NCBI RefSeq assembly: GCF_004135605.1
Contig: NZ_SDPT01000002.1
Location: 1,092,373 to 1,156,372 of the forward strand
Direction: 5' to 3'
DNA length: 64,000 nt
Origin: Sphingomonas desiccabilis
GTDB taxonomy: Bacteria; Pseudomonadota; Alphaproteobacteria; Sphingomonadales; Sphingomonadaceae
Below are positions 1 to 8,420 of this stretch, piece after piece. Numbering within the stretch: the stretch's first letter is position 1; each line of letters starts with the position of its first letter. The position numbers and the translations under genes are program-made. Below the pieces are notes generated by a model. It had not been told where the DNA came from, did no database searches, and saw only the letters and a program-made list of their open reading frames with translations.

Positions 1-553
1 CACCGGCATCGCTCGCTCCCGGCCACACCGGCGCGACCAGGAACAGCGCGTCCGAAAGGCGATCGAACACCATCAGCAGCGTCGGCCGCACGAACACCAT
101 GTCGGGCAGGTCGAGCGGATTGGCCGGCGGCCGGTCGAGCGTCTCGACCAGGCCGATCGTCTCGTAGCCGAAATAGCCGACCAGGCAGGCGAGCGCGCGC
201 GGCAGCACCTCGGGCACGTCCATCCGGCACGACGCGACAAGGGTACGCAGCGCTTCCAGCGACGGCTCGGCGCACGGCTCGAACGCCTCGCGGTCGGAAA
301 GCCAGCTGCGGTTGATCGCCGCCTCGGCGCCGGTCGCGCGGAACACCAGGTCCGGCGCGAGCCCGATCAGGCTGTGGCGCCCGCGCACCGATCCGCCCTC
401 GACCGATTCGAGCAGGAAGTCGCCGCGGCCGGGTTCGATAAGCTTGAGCGCGGCGGCAACGGGCGTCTCGGTATCCGCCACCAGCCGCTGCCACAGCAGT
501 GCCGGCTTGCCGGCGGCAAGCGCTGCCTGCGCGCCCTCGCGTCCCTCGATCAC
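1..553 (-). CDS. trpE: Anthranilate synthase component I, N-terminal part (runs off the window)
   Basis: The first about 184 codons of TrpE, which converts chorismate and glutamine-derived ammonia to anthranilate, the first step of tryptophan synthesis. The translation includes AALKLIEPGRGDFLLESVEG and SVRGRHSLIGLAPDL, the typical N-terminal LLES/RYS-like feedback-site region of TrpE; the catalytic chorismate-binding domain lies outside the window. No ATG is available. The best start is GTG at 553, with GGGGA just upstream, 17 bp after the stop of the foldase gene. The same strand and short gap suggest co-transcription with the upstream foldase. Confidence 0.85.
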   Translation of the reverse strand, partial: MIEGREGAQAALAAGKPALLWQRLVADTETPVAAALKLIEPGRGDFLLESVEGGSVRGRHSLIGLAPDLVFRATGAEAAINRSWLSDREAFEPCAEPSLEALRTLVASCRMDVPEVLPRALACLVGYFGYETIGLVETLDRPPANPLDLPDMVFVRPTLLMVFDRLSDALFLVAPVWPGASDAG

Positions 554-570
554 GGCCTCGGTCCCCAGCG

Positions 571-2514
571 TCAGTTGGTCGCGCCGCCCTGGCCGGCCAG
601 CGTCGAGCGGACGCGGGCGACGGCGGCGTCGTTCTTGGTCACGCCCACGTTGCGGCGGACCGCCTCGGCGAACTGCTCGGCATATTCCTGGCCGACGACC
701 TGGCCCAGGCCGCCGCGGGTGGAGGCGACGGCGCGCTTGTCCCCGCTCGCGTCGCCGGGCGTGATGCTGTCCAGGTACACGACGAACCAGCCGCCGTTCC
801 CCGGCGCCGCGATCAGCCGGGCCTTCTTCGGCGCCATGGCGAACATCAGCTCAACCGGCGGCGGCACGTTGCCCTGCTGGGCGGCGAGTTGCGCACGGGT
901 GGCGGTCAGCGGCGTCGGCGCCGGCACCTTCAGCCCCGACGCGGCCACCGCCTGGGCGAGCGGCGTGCCGCCGTTCACCTTGGCGAGGATCGCCGCCGCG
1001 GTCTTGCGGGCCTCCTGCTGCGCGCGCTCAGCGACGAACGCCTTCTGCACCGTCTCGCGGACCTGCGCGAGCGGGCGGGGGGCCGCCGGCAATACCCGGT
1101 CGAGGCCGACCACGGCGAAGCTGCCATCCTCTTCGATCTGCACGATCTGCGGCGCGTCGCCCTGCTCGGCGCCGAAGCCGGCCTCGATCACGCGAGCCAG
1201 CGCCGGGTCGGCCGGGGTGTTCGGCTGGTCCGGGTTGGTGCCGGCGCTGGTGACGGGGGCGGTGCTCTGCGGGGAGAGCTTGGCCTCGCTCACAACTTCC
1301 TCGAAGGTTGCGCCGTCGTTGATCGCGCCGTCGATGCGCTCCTGCACCGCGTTGATCGCGCCCGCCGCCTTGCTGCGGCTCAGTTCCGCGACCAGCTCGG
1401 GGCGGGCCTGCTCCAGCGTCTTGCCGGCCACCTTGCTGACCTTCTCGACGCGCAGCACGTGCCAGCCGAGCGGCGAGCGGACCGGGCCGACGACGGCGCC
1501 TTCGCCTGCCGCAAAGGCGGCGGCGGCGATCGCCTGCGATGTCTGTGCGCCGAGCGCCGCCTTGTCGAGGTCGCTGAAGCTTGCCGCCTCCAGCCCGGCC
1601 GCGCGGGCGGCGGCATCGATCGCGGTGCCGCCCTTTACCTTGGCGGCGAGCTGGTTCGCAGCGTTCTGGTCGGCCAGCACCACCTGGCGGACCGTGCGGC
1701 GCTCGGTGGCGGCGAAGCGGCTGCCGGCCGCGCGGTACGCCTGGGCAATTTCCGCCTCGGTCGGCGCCGCCTGCGCGGCGACGCTGTCGGCACGCACCAG
1801 GGCATAGCGGATCACGCGCCGCTCCGGCACGGTGTAGCGCGCGCGGTTCTTGGCGTAGAAGGCGGTCAGTTCCGCGTCCGTCGGCGGATTGCCCTGCGGC
1901 ACCGCGGCAGACGGAATCAGCACGATCTGTCCCGCCCGCTTCTCCAGCATCAGCGAGGCATAGGGCAGCGCGATCTGCTCGGGGAGCTGGGTCGCGCCCA
2001 CGGTCGGGCTCACCAGCCACTGGGCGAGCATGTCGCGGCCGATCGCCTCGCGCAGGCCCGCAGGGGTCATGCCGCGCTGCGCGATCGCCCGCTCGAACGT
2101 CGCCTGATCGAACTTCCCGTCAAAGCCCTGAAAGGCGGGGATGCTCGCGATCTGCCCGTCGACCAGCTTGTTGTTCACGGCCATGCCGACCTTGTTCGCG
2201 AACTTCTCCAGCGCGATCGAGGTGACGAGCCGCTCAAGGATGTTCTCCACGCCGCCGGCTGCGATCAGCTGCGGCATGTCGAGATTGGGGTTGCGCTGCC
2301 GGGCGCCTTCGAGCTCCTGCTGCACCTGCTTGGTCACTTCGGTGTCATGCACCTTGTGGCCGCCGACCTTCGCGACCACGTCGCTCGAGGCGCCGCCTGG
2401 GCGCAGGCCGCTGATGTCGCCCGCGGCGAACGCCAGGGCGATCACGACCAGGAACGCGAGCGCGATCCCCTTGCCGAGAGTCGAGTGGAGAAATCGCCTG
2501 ACGAATGCGAGCAT
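571..2514 (-). CDS. ppiD: PpiD/SurA-like peptidylprolyl isomerase, membrane anchored
   Basis: A 647-residue periplasmic folding factor. Residues about 15-32 (GIALAFLVVIALAFAAG) form one N-terminal membrane anchor, followed by a SurA_N-type chaperone domain. A parvulin-like rotamase segment at about 268-370 includes RTVRQVVLADQ and ends SPLGWHVLRVEKV. Length and order match PpiD (SurA_N_3 / rotamase). It is expected to assist outer-membrane and secreted protein folding beside the Sec translocon. It is divergent from tpiA and directly precedes trpE, a common sphingomonad order. The ATG at 2514 gives the basic N-terminus MLAFVRRF expected before an inner-membrane anchor. Confidence 0.85.
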   Translation of the reverse strand: MLAFVRRFLHSTLGKGIALAFLVVIALAFAAGDISGLRPGGASSDVVAKVGGHKVHDTEVTKQVQQELEGARQRNPNLDMPQLIAAGGVENILERLVTSIALEKFANKVGMAVNNKLVDGQIASIPAFQGFDGKFDQATFERAIAQRGMTPAGLREAIGRDMLAQWLVSPTVGATQLPEQIALPYASLMLEKRAGQIVLIPSAAVPQGNPPTDAELTAFYAKNRARYTVPERRVIRYALVRADSVAAQAAPTEAEIAQAYRAAGSRFAATERRTVRQVVLADQNAANQLAAKVKGGTAIDAAARAAGLEAASFSDLDKAALGAQTSQAIAAAAFAAGEGAVVGPVRSPLGWHVLRVEKVSKVAGKTLEQARPELVAELSRSKAAGAINAVQERIDGAINDGATFEEVVSEAKLSPQSTAPVTSAGTNPDQPNTPADPALARVIEAGFGAEQGDAPQIVQIEEDGSFAVVGLDRVLPAAPRPLAQVRETVQKAFVAERAQQEARKTAAAILAKVNGGTPLAQAVAASGLKVPAPTPLTATRAQLAAQQGNVPPPVELMFAMAPKKARLIAAPGNGGWFVVYLDSITPGDASGDKRAVASTRGGLGQVVGQEYAEQFAEAVRRNVGVTKNDAAVARVRSTLAGQGGATN

Positions 2515-2638
2515 CGAAGAGCTACCGATCCTGCCGGAAGAAAAGAACGGGTCGCTTTAGGGCGCACACTGCGCGGCTTCAAGCTTGTGCCGGCAGCAGG
2601 GCTTGGTATCGCCATCGCCAGACACAAAGGAGACGGGC

Positions 2639-3385
2639 GTGACGCGACGCAAGCTGGTGGCCGGCAACTGGAAGATGCACGGGCTGCGTGCCCAGTTGAA
2701 GGAGATCGCCGCGATCGAGGCCGCCGCCGCTGCGCATCCGCACGTCGACGTAGCCCTGTGCGTGCCCACGACGCTGATCGCCGCCGCCGTCGATCATGCG
2801 CGAGCCGTGCGGATCGGGGCACAGGACGTCCATGAGAACGAGCACGGGCCCCACACCGGATGCGTCTCCGCGGCGATGCTGGTCGAGGTGGGGGCCCAGA
2901 CGGTGATCGTCGGCCATTCGGAACGCCGCGCCGACCAGAACGAGACCAGCCACGACGCCTGGGCCAAGGCCGCGGCTGCGCGCAAGCAGGGCATGGGGGT
3001 GATCCTCTGCGTCGGCGAGACCGAAGCCGAGCGCAACGCCGGGCGCGCCGAGCGGGTCGTCCAGGCTCAGATCGAGAAGTCCGTGCCGGAGGATGCCGAT
3101 GGCGACTGGTTCACGCTTTCCTACGAACCCCGCTGGGCGATCGGTACCGGCCGCACTCCCACGACCGAGGAGATCGCGTCGATCCACGCAATCGCCCGCG
3201 CCAAGCTGCGCATGATGGTGAGCGATGCCGCCGATCGTATCCGCATCCTGTACGGCGGCTCCGTCACCGGGGACAACGCGGCCAAGATCCTGGCGGTGGA
3301 GAATGTCGACGGCGCGCTGGTGGGCGGTGCCAGCTTAACTGCGGAGAAGTTCGTGCCGATCATCGAGGCCGCCGCCGCGGCCTGA
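2639..3385 (+). CDS. tpiA: Triose-phosphate isomerase
   Basis: Interconverts dihydroxyacetone phosphate and glyceraldehyde-3-phosphate in glycolysis and gluconeogenesis. The 248-residue protein carries the full active site: NWKMHG (Lys12), VGHSERR (His93), SYEPRWAIGTG (Glu163) and the phosphate loop LYGGSVTGDNA. The chosen start is the GTG at 2639 with AAGGAG about 6 nt upstream; the open frame extends further upstream, but that stretch has no TIM homology. It is transcribed divergently from the foldase gene across a 124-bp gap. Confidence 0.95.
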   Translation: MTRRKLVAGNWKMHGLRAQLKEIAAIEAAAAAHPHVDVALCVPTTLIAAAVDHARAVRIGAQDVHENEHGPHTGCVSAAMLVEVGAQTVIVGHSERRADQNETSHDAWAKAAAARKQGMGVILCVGETEAERNAGRAERVVQAQIEKSVPEDADGDWFTLSYEPRWAIGTGRTPTTEEIASIHAIARAKLRMMVSDAADRIRILYGGSVTGDNAAKILAVENVDGALVGGASLTAEKFVPIIEAAAAA

Positions 3386-3447
3386 GCGGCGCGCGGGGTT
3401 GCCGACGTCAGGTCCCGGGCAAACAACCAGCTAATTCCGCACCCGCA

Positions 3448-3513
3448 CCTCAGCGAAGGCTGGGGTTCAGTGCCAAATACCCCGGCGAGGCCGGGGCCCA
3501 GTTGGGATGACGG
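3448..3513. repeat. Paired-hairpin intergenic repeat (short form)
   Basis: Two adjacent small dyads: CAGC-gaag-GCTG near 3453-3464, then CCCCGGC-gag-GCCGGGG at about 3480-3496, followed by CCCAGTTGGGATGAC. The second arm matches, in inverse orientation, the right arm of the repeat at 54308-54406. It lies between tpiA and a convergently transcribed gene and may also act as a terminator. Confidence 0.6.
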
Positions 3514-3590
3514 CTGAAGAGCGCGCGTTGGCGAGGCAATGCCGCGCCCTCCGCTAGAGTGCGAGGCACGTACCGCCTCCACCTCAGTCC

Positions 3591-3678
3591 GTATCCTCGC
3601 GAAGGCGGGGATCCAGGGCCAAGCAGAGCAACGACTTACGGTTTCGGGAACCCTGAACTCCCGCCTTCGCGGGAGCAC
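3591..3678. repeat. Paired-hairpin intergenic repeat, 88 bp
   Basis: Begins GTATCCTCGCGAAGGCGGGG and ends TCCCGCCTTCGCGGGAGCAC; the two ends are inverted relative to each other and the middle carries CCAAGCAGAGCAAC. The same layout and many identical blocks (GATCCAGGG, AGCAGAGCAAC, GGAGCAC end) recur at 52505-52590. The rest of the 446-bp gap between tpiA and the PEP-CTERM gene holds the shorter repeat at 3448-3513 and no credible gene. Confidence 0.75.
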
Positions 3679-3831
3679 GGTGGGATTTGGAGCGAGTGTT
3701 TGTCCGACGCGCAAAGAGCGCCAGCAAAACGGCAGAGGGCTAACCGGGCCCCGGCATTCACCGTGGTACTGGCTTCCCGTTAAAGCCGACCGGTGCCGAT
3801 TAGCTTCGGCCGACCCCGGCTCCTCCCAGAC

Positions 3832-4863
3832 TTACGCCGCAACCCCCCGCCGGCGCCGCAGCAGCAGGGCCACCAGTCCCAGCCCCGCCAGCATCAGCGC
3901 CCAGGTGCCGGGCTCGGGCACCGGCTTCGGGCCGCCGGGATCGGTCGGCGTCGTGGGCGTATAGCCGCCGGTATAGGTGCCCAGGTGGAACTCGCCGTTC
4001 TGCACCAGGCTGCCGAACACGGCCGATCCCTGGATATAGTTGCCGGTGTTCGCGGCCGCGCCGGGGGCCAGCACCGATCCGCCCCAGGCGGTGGTGAGCG
4101 ACAGGTTCTTAGCGTCGGCGAAGTTCCAGATGACATGCTCGCCAAGACCCTGGGTGCCGCCCAGGAAATTGTCGTTCAGCATGATGTTCGCGCCGCTGAC
4201 GTTGACGATTGCGGTGTCGGCGCCGTTCAGGTTGAACTGGATCTCGCCGATGCGGTTGAGGTCATCGGCCGTCAGGTTGAACACCGCGACACCCTTGGCA
4301 TCGGGCTTCGCGTTGAAGGTCGCCCGATTGTTGGCGAAGGTGACGGTGCTGTTCGCCTCCAGCTTCGTCATGCCCTGCGACAGGTCGGTCATCCCGCTGG
4401 TCAGCAGGCTCTTCTGCTGCTGCAGCCCTTCGAGGAAGCCGGCGTTGGAGGCCAGTCCCGAATTCACCGTGTTCTGGTTGACGTTGGTGTTGGCGATGCT
4501 GCCGCCGACCTGCACCGTCTGCGGCGCGCCGTTCAGGTTGAAGCCGCTGTTCACGTTGCCGCCGACCACGGCGCCCGAACCGTTGTTGAGGTTCTTCGCG
4601 CCCCCGGTCACGTCGCCCACGACGATCAGGCCGGGCGTGTCGTAGGAGGACGGCGGCGGCGTCTTGATCTGGTAGTTGGACGAATTGCCGTCGAGGTTGC
4701 CGCCGACGAAGGTCCGCCCCTCCACCTCGGAACTGGAGGTGAGGTCCCCCAGCACGATCAGGTTCCACTCCTTCAGCGCGTCCACGCCGACCACCGGCGA
4801 GGCGGCCGCCGGAAGGGCGAGGGCGGTGGCCGAAAGGGCGGCGATGAGGAGGCGGGTTTTCAT
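3832..4863 (-). CDS. Choice-of-anchor A family protein with PEP-CTERM sorting tail
   Basis: A secreted protein of 343 residues. It has a signal peptide (cleavage near LALPAAA/SPVVG), then a choice-of-anchor A domain rich in Asn/Gly (FNLIVLGD-like WNLIVLGDLTSSSEVEGR, VVGGNV). The C-terminal tail has VPEPGTWALMLAG, a hydrophobic stretch and RRRR. Such tails are processed by an exosortase (EpsH/XrtA type), usually in exopolysaccharide producers; no exosortase gene is visible here. The ATG at 4863 is preferred over a GTG six bases upstream because AGGTGG is suitably spaced. The domain's molecular function is unknown. The gene stands alone between repeats and the aminopeptidase gene. Confidence 0.85.
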   Translation of the reverse strand: MKTRLLIAALSATALALPAAASPVVGVDALKEWNLIVLGDLTSSSEVEGRTFVGGNLDGNSSNYQIKTPPPSSYDTPGLIVVGDVTGGAKNLNNGSGAVVGGNVNSGFNLNGAPQTVQVGGSIANTNVNQNTVNSGLASNAGFLEGLQQQKSLLTSGMTDLSQGMTKLEANSTVTFANNRATFNAKPDAKGVAVFNLTADDLNRIGEIQFNLNGADTAIVNVSGANIMLNDNFLGGTQGLGEHVIWNFADAKNLSLTTAWGGSVLAPGAAANTGNYIQGSAVFGSLVQNGEFHLGTYTGGYTPTTPTDPGGPKPVPEPGTWALMLAGLGLVALLLRRRRGVAA

Positions 4864-4939
4864 GCCCACCTGCGTAATCGTTTCGCCCGCGCACTACACG
4901 TGAAGAATTCGTTAACCCTGTCCCAAAATGCGCCGGATG

Positions 4940-6334
4940 TTAGCGGCCGCCATAGCGCTTGCGCAGCAACGCCCAGGCGGCGCGGAGGCCATAGGCGTCT
5001 CCACCCTTGGGCCGCCCGGGCTTAGGGGATGGCCGCCAGGCGAAGGTGTCGAGATGGGCCCAGGCGATCTCCCCCGGCACGAAGCGGCGCAGGAACAGCG
5101 CGGCCGTGATCGCCCCGGCAAAGCCGCCTTCGGGCGCATTGACCATGTCGGCGACGGTCGACTTCAGCATGTCCTCATACGCGTCCCACAGCGGCAGCCG
5201 CCAAAGCGGGTCCCCCTCGGCCGCGCCGCAGGCGAGCAGGTCCGCCGCCAGCGCCTCGTCATTGGAGAAGGTCGCGGGCAGGTCCGGACCCAGCGCGACG
5301 CGCGCGGCACCGGTAAGCGTCGCGAAGTCGATCATCAGCTCCGGCTGCGATTCGGCAGCGCGGGTGAGCGCGTCGCCCAGGATTAGCCGTCCTTCCGCAT
5401 CCGTGTTGGTGTTCTCGACCGTGATGCCTTTGCGAGTGCGGAGCACGTCGCCGGGGCGAAAGGCGTCGCCGGCGATCGCATTCTCGACGGCCGGCACCAG
5501 CAGGTGCAGCCGGACCGGCAGCCGCGATTCGATCACCAGCGTGGCGAGCGCCAGCGCATGAGCGGCACCGCCCATGTCCTTCTTCATCAACGCCATGCCG
5601 CTGCCCGGCTTGATGTTCAGCCCGCCCGAATCGAAGCATACGCCCTTGCCGACGATCGCGACCCGCGGATGCGCCGGATTGCCCCACTCGATCTCGATCA
5701 GCCGCGGCTCGCGACCCTTGCCGGCCGCCTTTCCTACAGCATGGATCATCGGGTAGCCCCGTTCCAGCTCAGCACCTTTCGTCACCATCAGCGTGGCGCC
5801 ATGCGCGCTGGCGAGGCTTGCCGCCTGGGCCTCCAGCTCGGCGGGGCCCAGATCGTTGGCGCCGGTGTCGACCAGGTCGCGGACCAGCAGCGTGGCCGCC
5901 GCCTGCCGCACGATGTCGTCGACCCGCGCCGGATCGCCGGTCAGCAGGATACGAGGGCCTTCGCCCCCCTCGTCCTTGCGATAGCGGGTGAAGCGGTGCT
6001 GCGCGACGAGCCAGCCGAATGCCGCCGCGGCGGGCTCGCCGCCGTCTAGGCGGTAGCTGCCGGCGGGCAGCACCTCGGCCAGCTTGGCCAGGCACCAGGG
6101 GGAGAGTTCGCTTGTGTTCGCCACCACGCCGACCACCGACCACTCCTCGGCAGCCTCGCCGGGAAGAATGGCGTGGGAAAAGCCCGTGGGCTTCAGCCGC
6201 TGCGCGGCGATCGCGGCGCGATGGCGGGGCGGCTGCTGCCCGAGCCACGCGTCGAACCCCTTGGGGTCTACCAGATGGATGGTGCGGGCAGGTTGGCCGC
6301 GATCGGCCTGAAGCAGCGAGGAAAGCTCGGACAT
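4940..6334 (-). CDS. M17 leucyl aminopeptidase family protein
   Basis: A cytosolic two-metal aminopeptidase of 464 residues that removes N-terminal residues from peptides. Metal and catalytic motifs are intact: GKGVCFDSGG at 229-238, KKDMGGA at 251-257 and the family signature NTDAEGR at 310-316. The N-terminal 150 residues are shorter and more divergent than in E. coli PepA, so DNA-binding roles of PepA should not be transferred. It is divergent from the GMC dehydrogenase operon with about 150 bp between the start sites. Confidence 0.9.
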   Translation of the reverse strand: MSELSSLLQADRGQPARTIHLVDPKGFDAWLGQQPPRHRAAIAAQRLKPTGFSHAILPGEAAEEWSVVGVVANTSELSPWCLAKLAEVLPAGSYRLDGGEPAAAAFGWLVAQHRFTRYRKDEGGEGPRILLTGDPARVDDIVRQAAATLLVRDLVDTGANDLGPAELEAQAASLASAHGATLMVTKGAELERGYPMIHAVGKAAGKGREPRLIEIEWGNPAHPRVAIVGKGVCFDSGGLNIKPGSGMALMKKDMGGAAHALALATLVIESRLPVRLHLLVPAVENAIAGDAFRPGDVLRTRKGITVENTNTDAEGRLILGDALTRAAESQPELMIDFATLTGAARVALGPDLPATFSNDEALAADLLACGAAEGDPLWRLPLWDAYEDMLKSTVADMVNAPEGGFAGAITAALFLRRFVPGEIAWAHLDTFAWRPSPKPGRPKGGDAYGLRAAWALLRKRYGGR

Positions 6335-6360
6335 GGAGCTGATCTAGGCTTTGGACCGGC

Positions 6361-6387
6361 CGAACGGAAGACCTTGCTCCGTTCCGG
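6361..6387. promoter_or_regulatory. Inverted repeat in the divergent aminopeptidase/GMC promoter region
   Basis: GAACGGA and TCCGTTC form a perfect 7-bp inverted repeat with a 9-nt spacer (from CGAACGGAAG to CTCCGTTCCGG), 27 bp upstream of the aminopeptidase start and about 100 bp before the dehydrogenase gene. It could be an operator or a chance dyad in G+C-rich DNA; no regulator is linked. Confidence 0.25.
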
Positions 6388-6483
6388 ACACGCTACCCGG
6401 CCGCCCGTCTGTTCACGCTTTGGCCGCGCGGATAGGCAGGCGGCAGTGCCGGCGGGGGGCTGGAGGGGCGAGGGGAGGCTGGT

Positions 6484-8073
6484 CTGTTCGAAGACGCGCG
6501 AAAGCTCGGGAATGCGCCACTGGAGGCCGACCTCTGCATCATTGGAGCGGGCGCCGCTGGCCTAACCTTAGCCTCACCTTTCGCCGGCACGGGGGTGCGC
6601 GTGCTGCTGCTGGAGAGCGGTGGCGAGGGGATCGAGCGGGAGGTGGAGCAACTCAACAGCAATGCAACGGTCAGCGGGCTGCCCTATCCGCTGCAGGCGT
6701 CCCGTCTCCGCTACATCGGCGGGACGACCAATCACTGGTCGGGGCATTGCTACCGCTTCCTCGACCGGGACTTCGCGGCGCGGCCGGGCATTCCCAACAC
6801 CGGCTGGCCGATCTCCCTCGCCGACGTCGCCGGCTATCTGCCGGAGGCGTCGAAGCGGGTGCTGTTCCGGGAGGACACCGTCGACTGGTCGCCGGAGGCC
6901 TGGCGTCGGCGCCTTGCGACGCGGGGATGGCCGCTCGACCCGCAGCTGTTCGAAACTCGGCTCACGTTCGTCGCGCCCGTCAATCCCCGGACCGGCAATC
7001 GCACCTTCGCTCGCTATGCGCCTCCCATTGCCCAGGCGCCGAATATCCGCTTCCTCCACCACGCCAACGTGACCGAGCTGGTCGGCTCGCCGGATGGCAC
7101 CAGGATCGAGGAGGCGACCGTTCGCACGCTGGCCGGCAGCGAGGTGAAGGTGCGCGCCCGCGTGTTCGTTCTGGCCACGGGCGGGGTGGAGAATGCCCGA
7201 GTGCTGCTCGCCTCGCGACGGCCGTTCCCGGCTGGCCTCGGCAACGGCCACGACCAGGTCGGGCGCTACTTCACCGACCATGTCGTGATCTACCAGGACT
7301 TCGCACGCAATCCGGCCGTGCCCATGGACCGGCTGATGGCGTTCCAGGACTATCCGGGCGATACCCACACGGTGAGCCACTTCCTGCTCACGGATGCCGC
7401 GCTGAGGCGGAAGCAGATCGACGACGTATTCCTGCGGGTGACGCCCGTCTACGAGCAGCCCACCCCTGGCGGTGCCGCTGCCAAGCGGCTCCAGGACCGG
7501 ATCGCCGCGGGAGAGGGCGGCAGCATCCGCGGCGAAGATCTGTCGACCGCGCTCGCCCATCCGATCGACACCGCGGGCTGGGCGGTCGATCGCGGCTATT
7601 GCCGGGCGGAGCCGACCCGCTACCGCGTCGCCGCTCGGCTGGAGCCGCGTCCGATCCCCGATAGCCGCGTGACCCTCACCGATGCGGTGGATGCAGTGGG
7701 TATGCCGATCCTCAATCTTCACTGGGCGCTGGCGGAGGAGGGCAAGCGCTCGCTCCACCGCAGCCTGGCGCTGTTCGCGGAGGAGACGGGCCGGCGGGGG
7801 CTCGGCCGGCTGCGCCTGCGCTACGATCCCGAAGCGTCCTGGCCCGACTTCCCCGAACTCGACATCGGCTATCACCACACCGGGACGACCCGCATGAGCG
7901 ACGATCCGCGCCAGGGGGTGGTCGACCGCGACTGCCGGGTGCACGGGGTCGGCAACCTGTATGTCGCCGGAAGTTCGGTGTTCCCTACCGCGGGCAGCGG
8001 ATCGCCCACGATGATGCTGACCGCCCTCGCCTTGCGGCTTTCCGATCATCTGAAGCAGGAGCATTTCGCATGA
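6484..8073 (+). CDS. GMC-family FAD-dependent dehydrogenase (large subunit)
   Basis: A flavoprotein dehydrogenase acting on an alcohol or sugar, probably periplasmic as part of a complex with the next two genes. It has an N-terminal Rossmann motif IIGAGAAG (GxGxxG at residues 21-26 of the proposed protein). The C-terminal GMC half has GYHHTGTTRMS and AGSSVFPTAGSGSPTMMLTA. The first in-frame ATG/GTG/TTG codon after the upstream stop is the GTG at 6595, which would delete the FAD motif. A CTG at 6484 preceded by GGGGAGG five bases upstream restores a normal N-terminus (FEDARKLGNAPLEADLCIIG), giving 529 residues. The stop overlaps the next start (ATGA). Substrate unknown. Confidence 0.8.
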   Translation: MFEDARKLGNAPLEADLCIIGAGAAGLTLASPFAGTGVRVLLLESGGEGIEREVEQLNSNATVSGLPYPLQASRLRYIGGTTNHWSGHCYRFLDRDFAARPGIPNTGWPISLADVAGYLPEASKRVLFREDTVDWSPEAWRRRLATRGWPLDPQLFETRLTFVAPVNPRTGNRTFARYAPPIAQAPNIRFLHHANVTELVGSPDGTRIEEATVRTLAGSEVKVRARVFVLATGGVENARVLLASRRPFPAGLGNGHDQVGRYFTDHVVIYQDFARNPAVPMDRLMAFQDYPGDTHTVSHFLLTDAALRRKQIDDVFLRVTPVYEQPTPGGAAAKRLQDRIAAGEGGSIRGEDLSTALAHPIDTAGWAVDRGYCRAEPTRYRVAARLEPRPIPDSRVTLTDAVDAVGMPILNLHWALAEEGKRSLHRSLALFAEETGRRGLGRLRLRYDPEASWPDFPELDIGYHHTGTTRMSDDPRQGVVDRDCRVHGVGNLYVAGSSVFPTAGSGSPTMMLTALALRLSDHLKQEHFA

Positions 8074-8420
8074 AGCTTTCGCGCCGCGGCTTCGCCGCCG
8101 GGGCCGGTGCGCTGCTGGCCGGCGGCGCAGCATTGGCTTTGCCACCGGTCCGCCGCACTTTGTGCGGCTCGCCCGAACAACGCTACCGCGAGGATGCGAT
8201 GGCGAGCCTTGGCCGCGCCTGCGTTCGCTGTGATCCTGCGCTCTCCCGCGACGCCGTGCGTGCCGATTGGCACGCGCTCGGCAGGCCCGACGGCGAACGA
8301 CTGGCGGCCCTGGTGGCGGCGGACTTCGCAGGTGGCCGTATCCGGCAGATCGACGGCTGGCTGCTCGCCTCGACCGAGGTGCTCGCCTTCGCCGCTGCGT
8401 ATCACGGCGTCGCGGCATGA
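8070..8420 (+). CDS. Small Tat-exported protein, probable dehydrogenase small subunit
   Basis: 116 residues starting MKLSRRGFAAGAGALLAGG, a clear twin-arginine signal peptide, followed by a short domain. Its position (ATGA overlaps on both sides, between a GMC dehydrogenase and a cytochrome c) matches the small subunit of membrane-bound three-subunit sugar/alcohol dehydrogenases, which often carries the Tat signal and co-exports the folded flavoprotein. Sequence similarity to gluconate 2-dehydrogenase subunit 3 is not obvious by eye, so the role is inferred from context. Confidence 0.7.
   Translation: MKLSRRGFAAGAGALLAGGAALALPPVRRTLCGSPEQRYREDAMASLGRACVRCDPALSRDAVRADWHALGRPDGERLAALVAADFAGGRIRQIDGWLLASTEVLAFAAAYHGVAA

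Noticed and set aside
499..2835. 778-codon plus-strand open frame over the foldase gene
   Set aside because: Composition is Arg/Ala/Gly-rich shadow translation; the minus-strand foldase has domain structure and start context.
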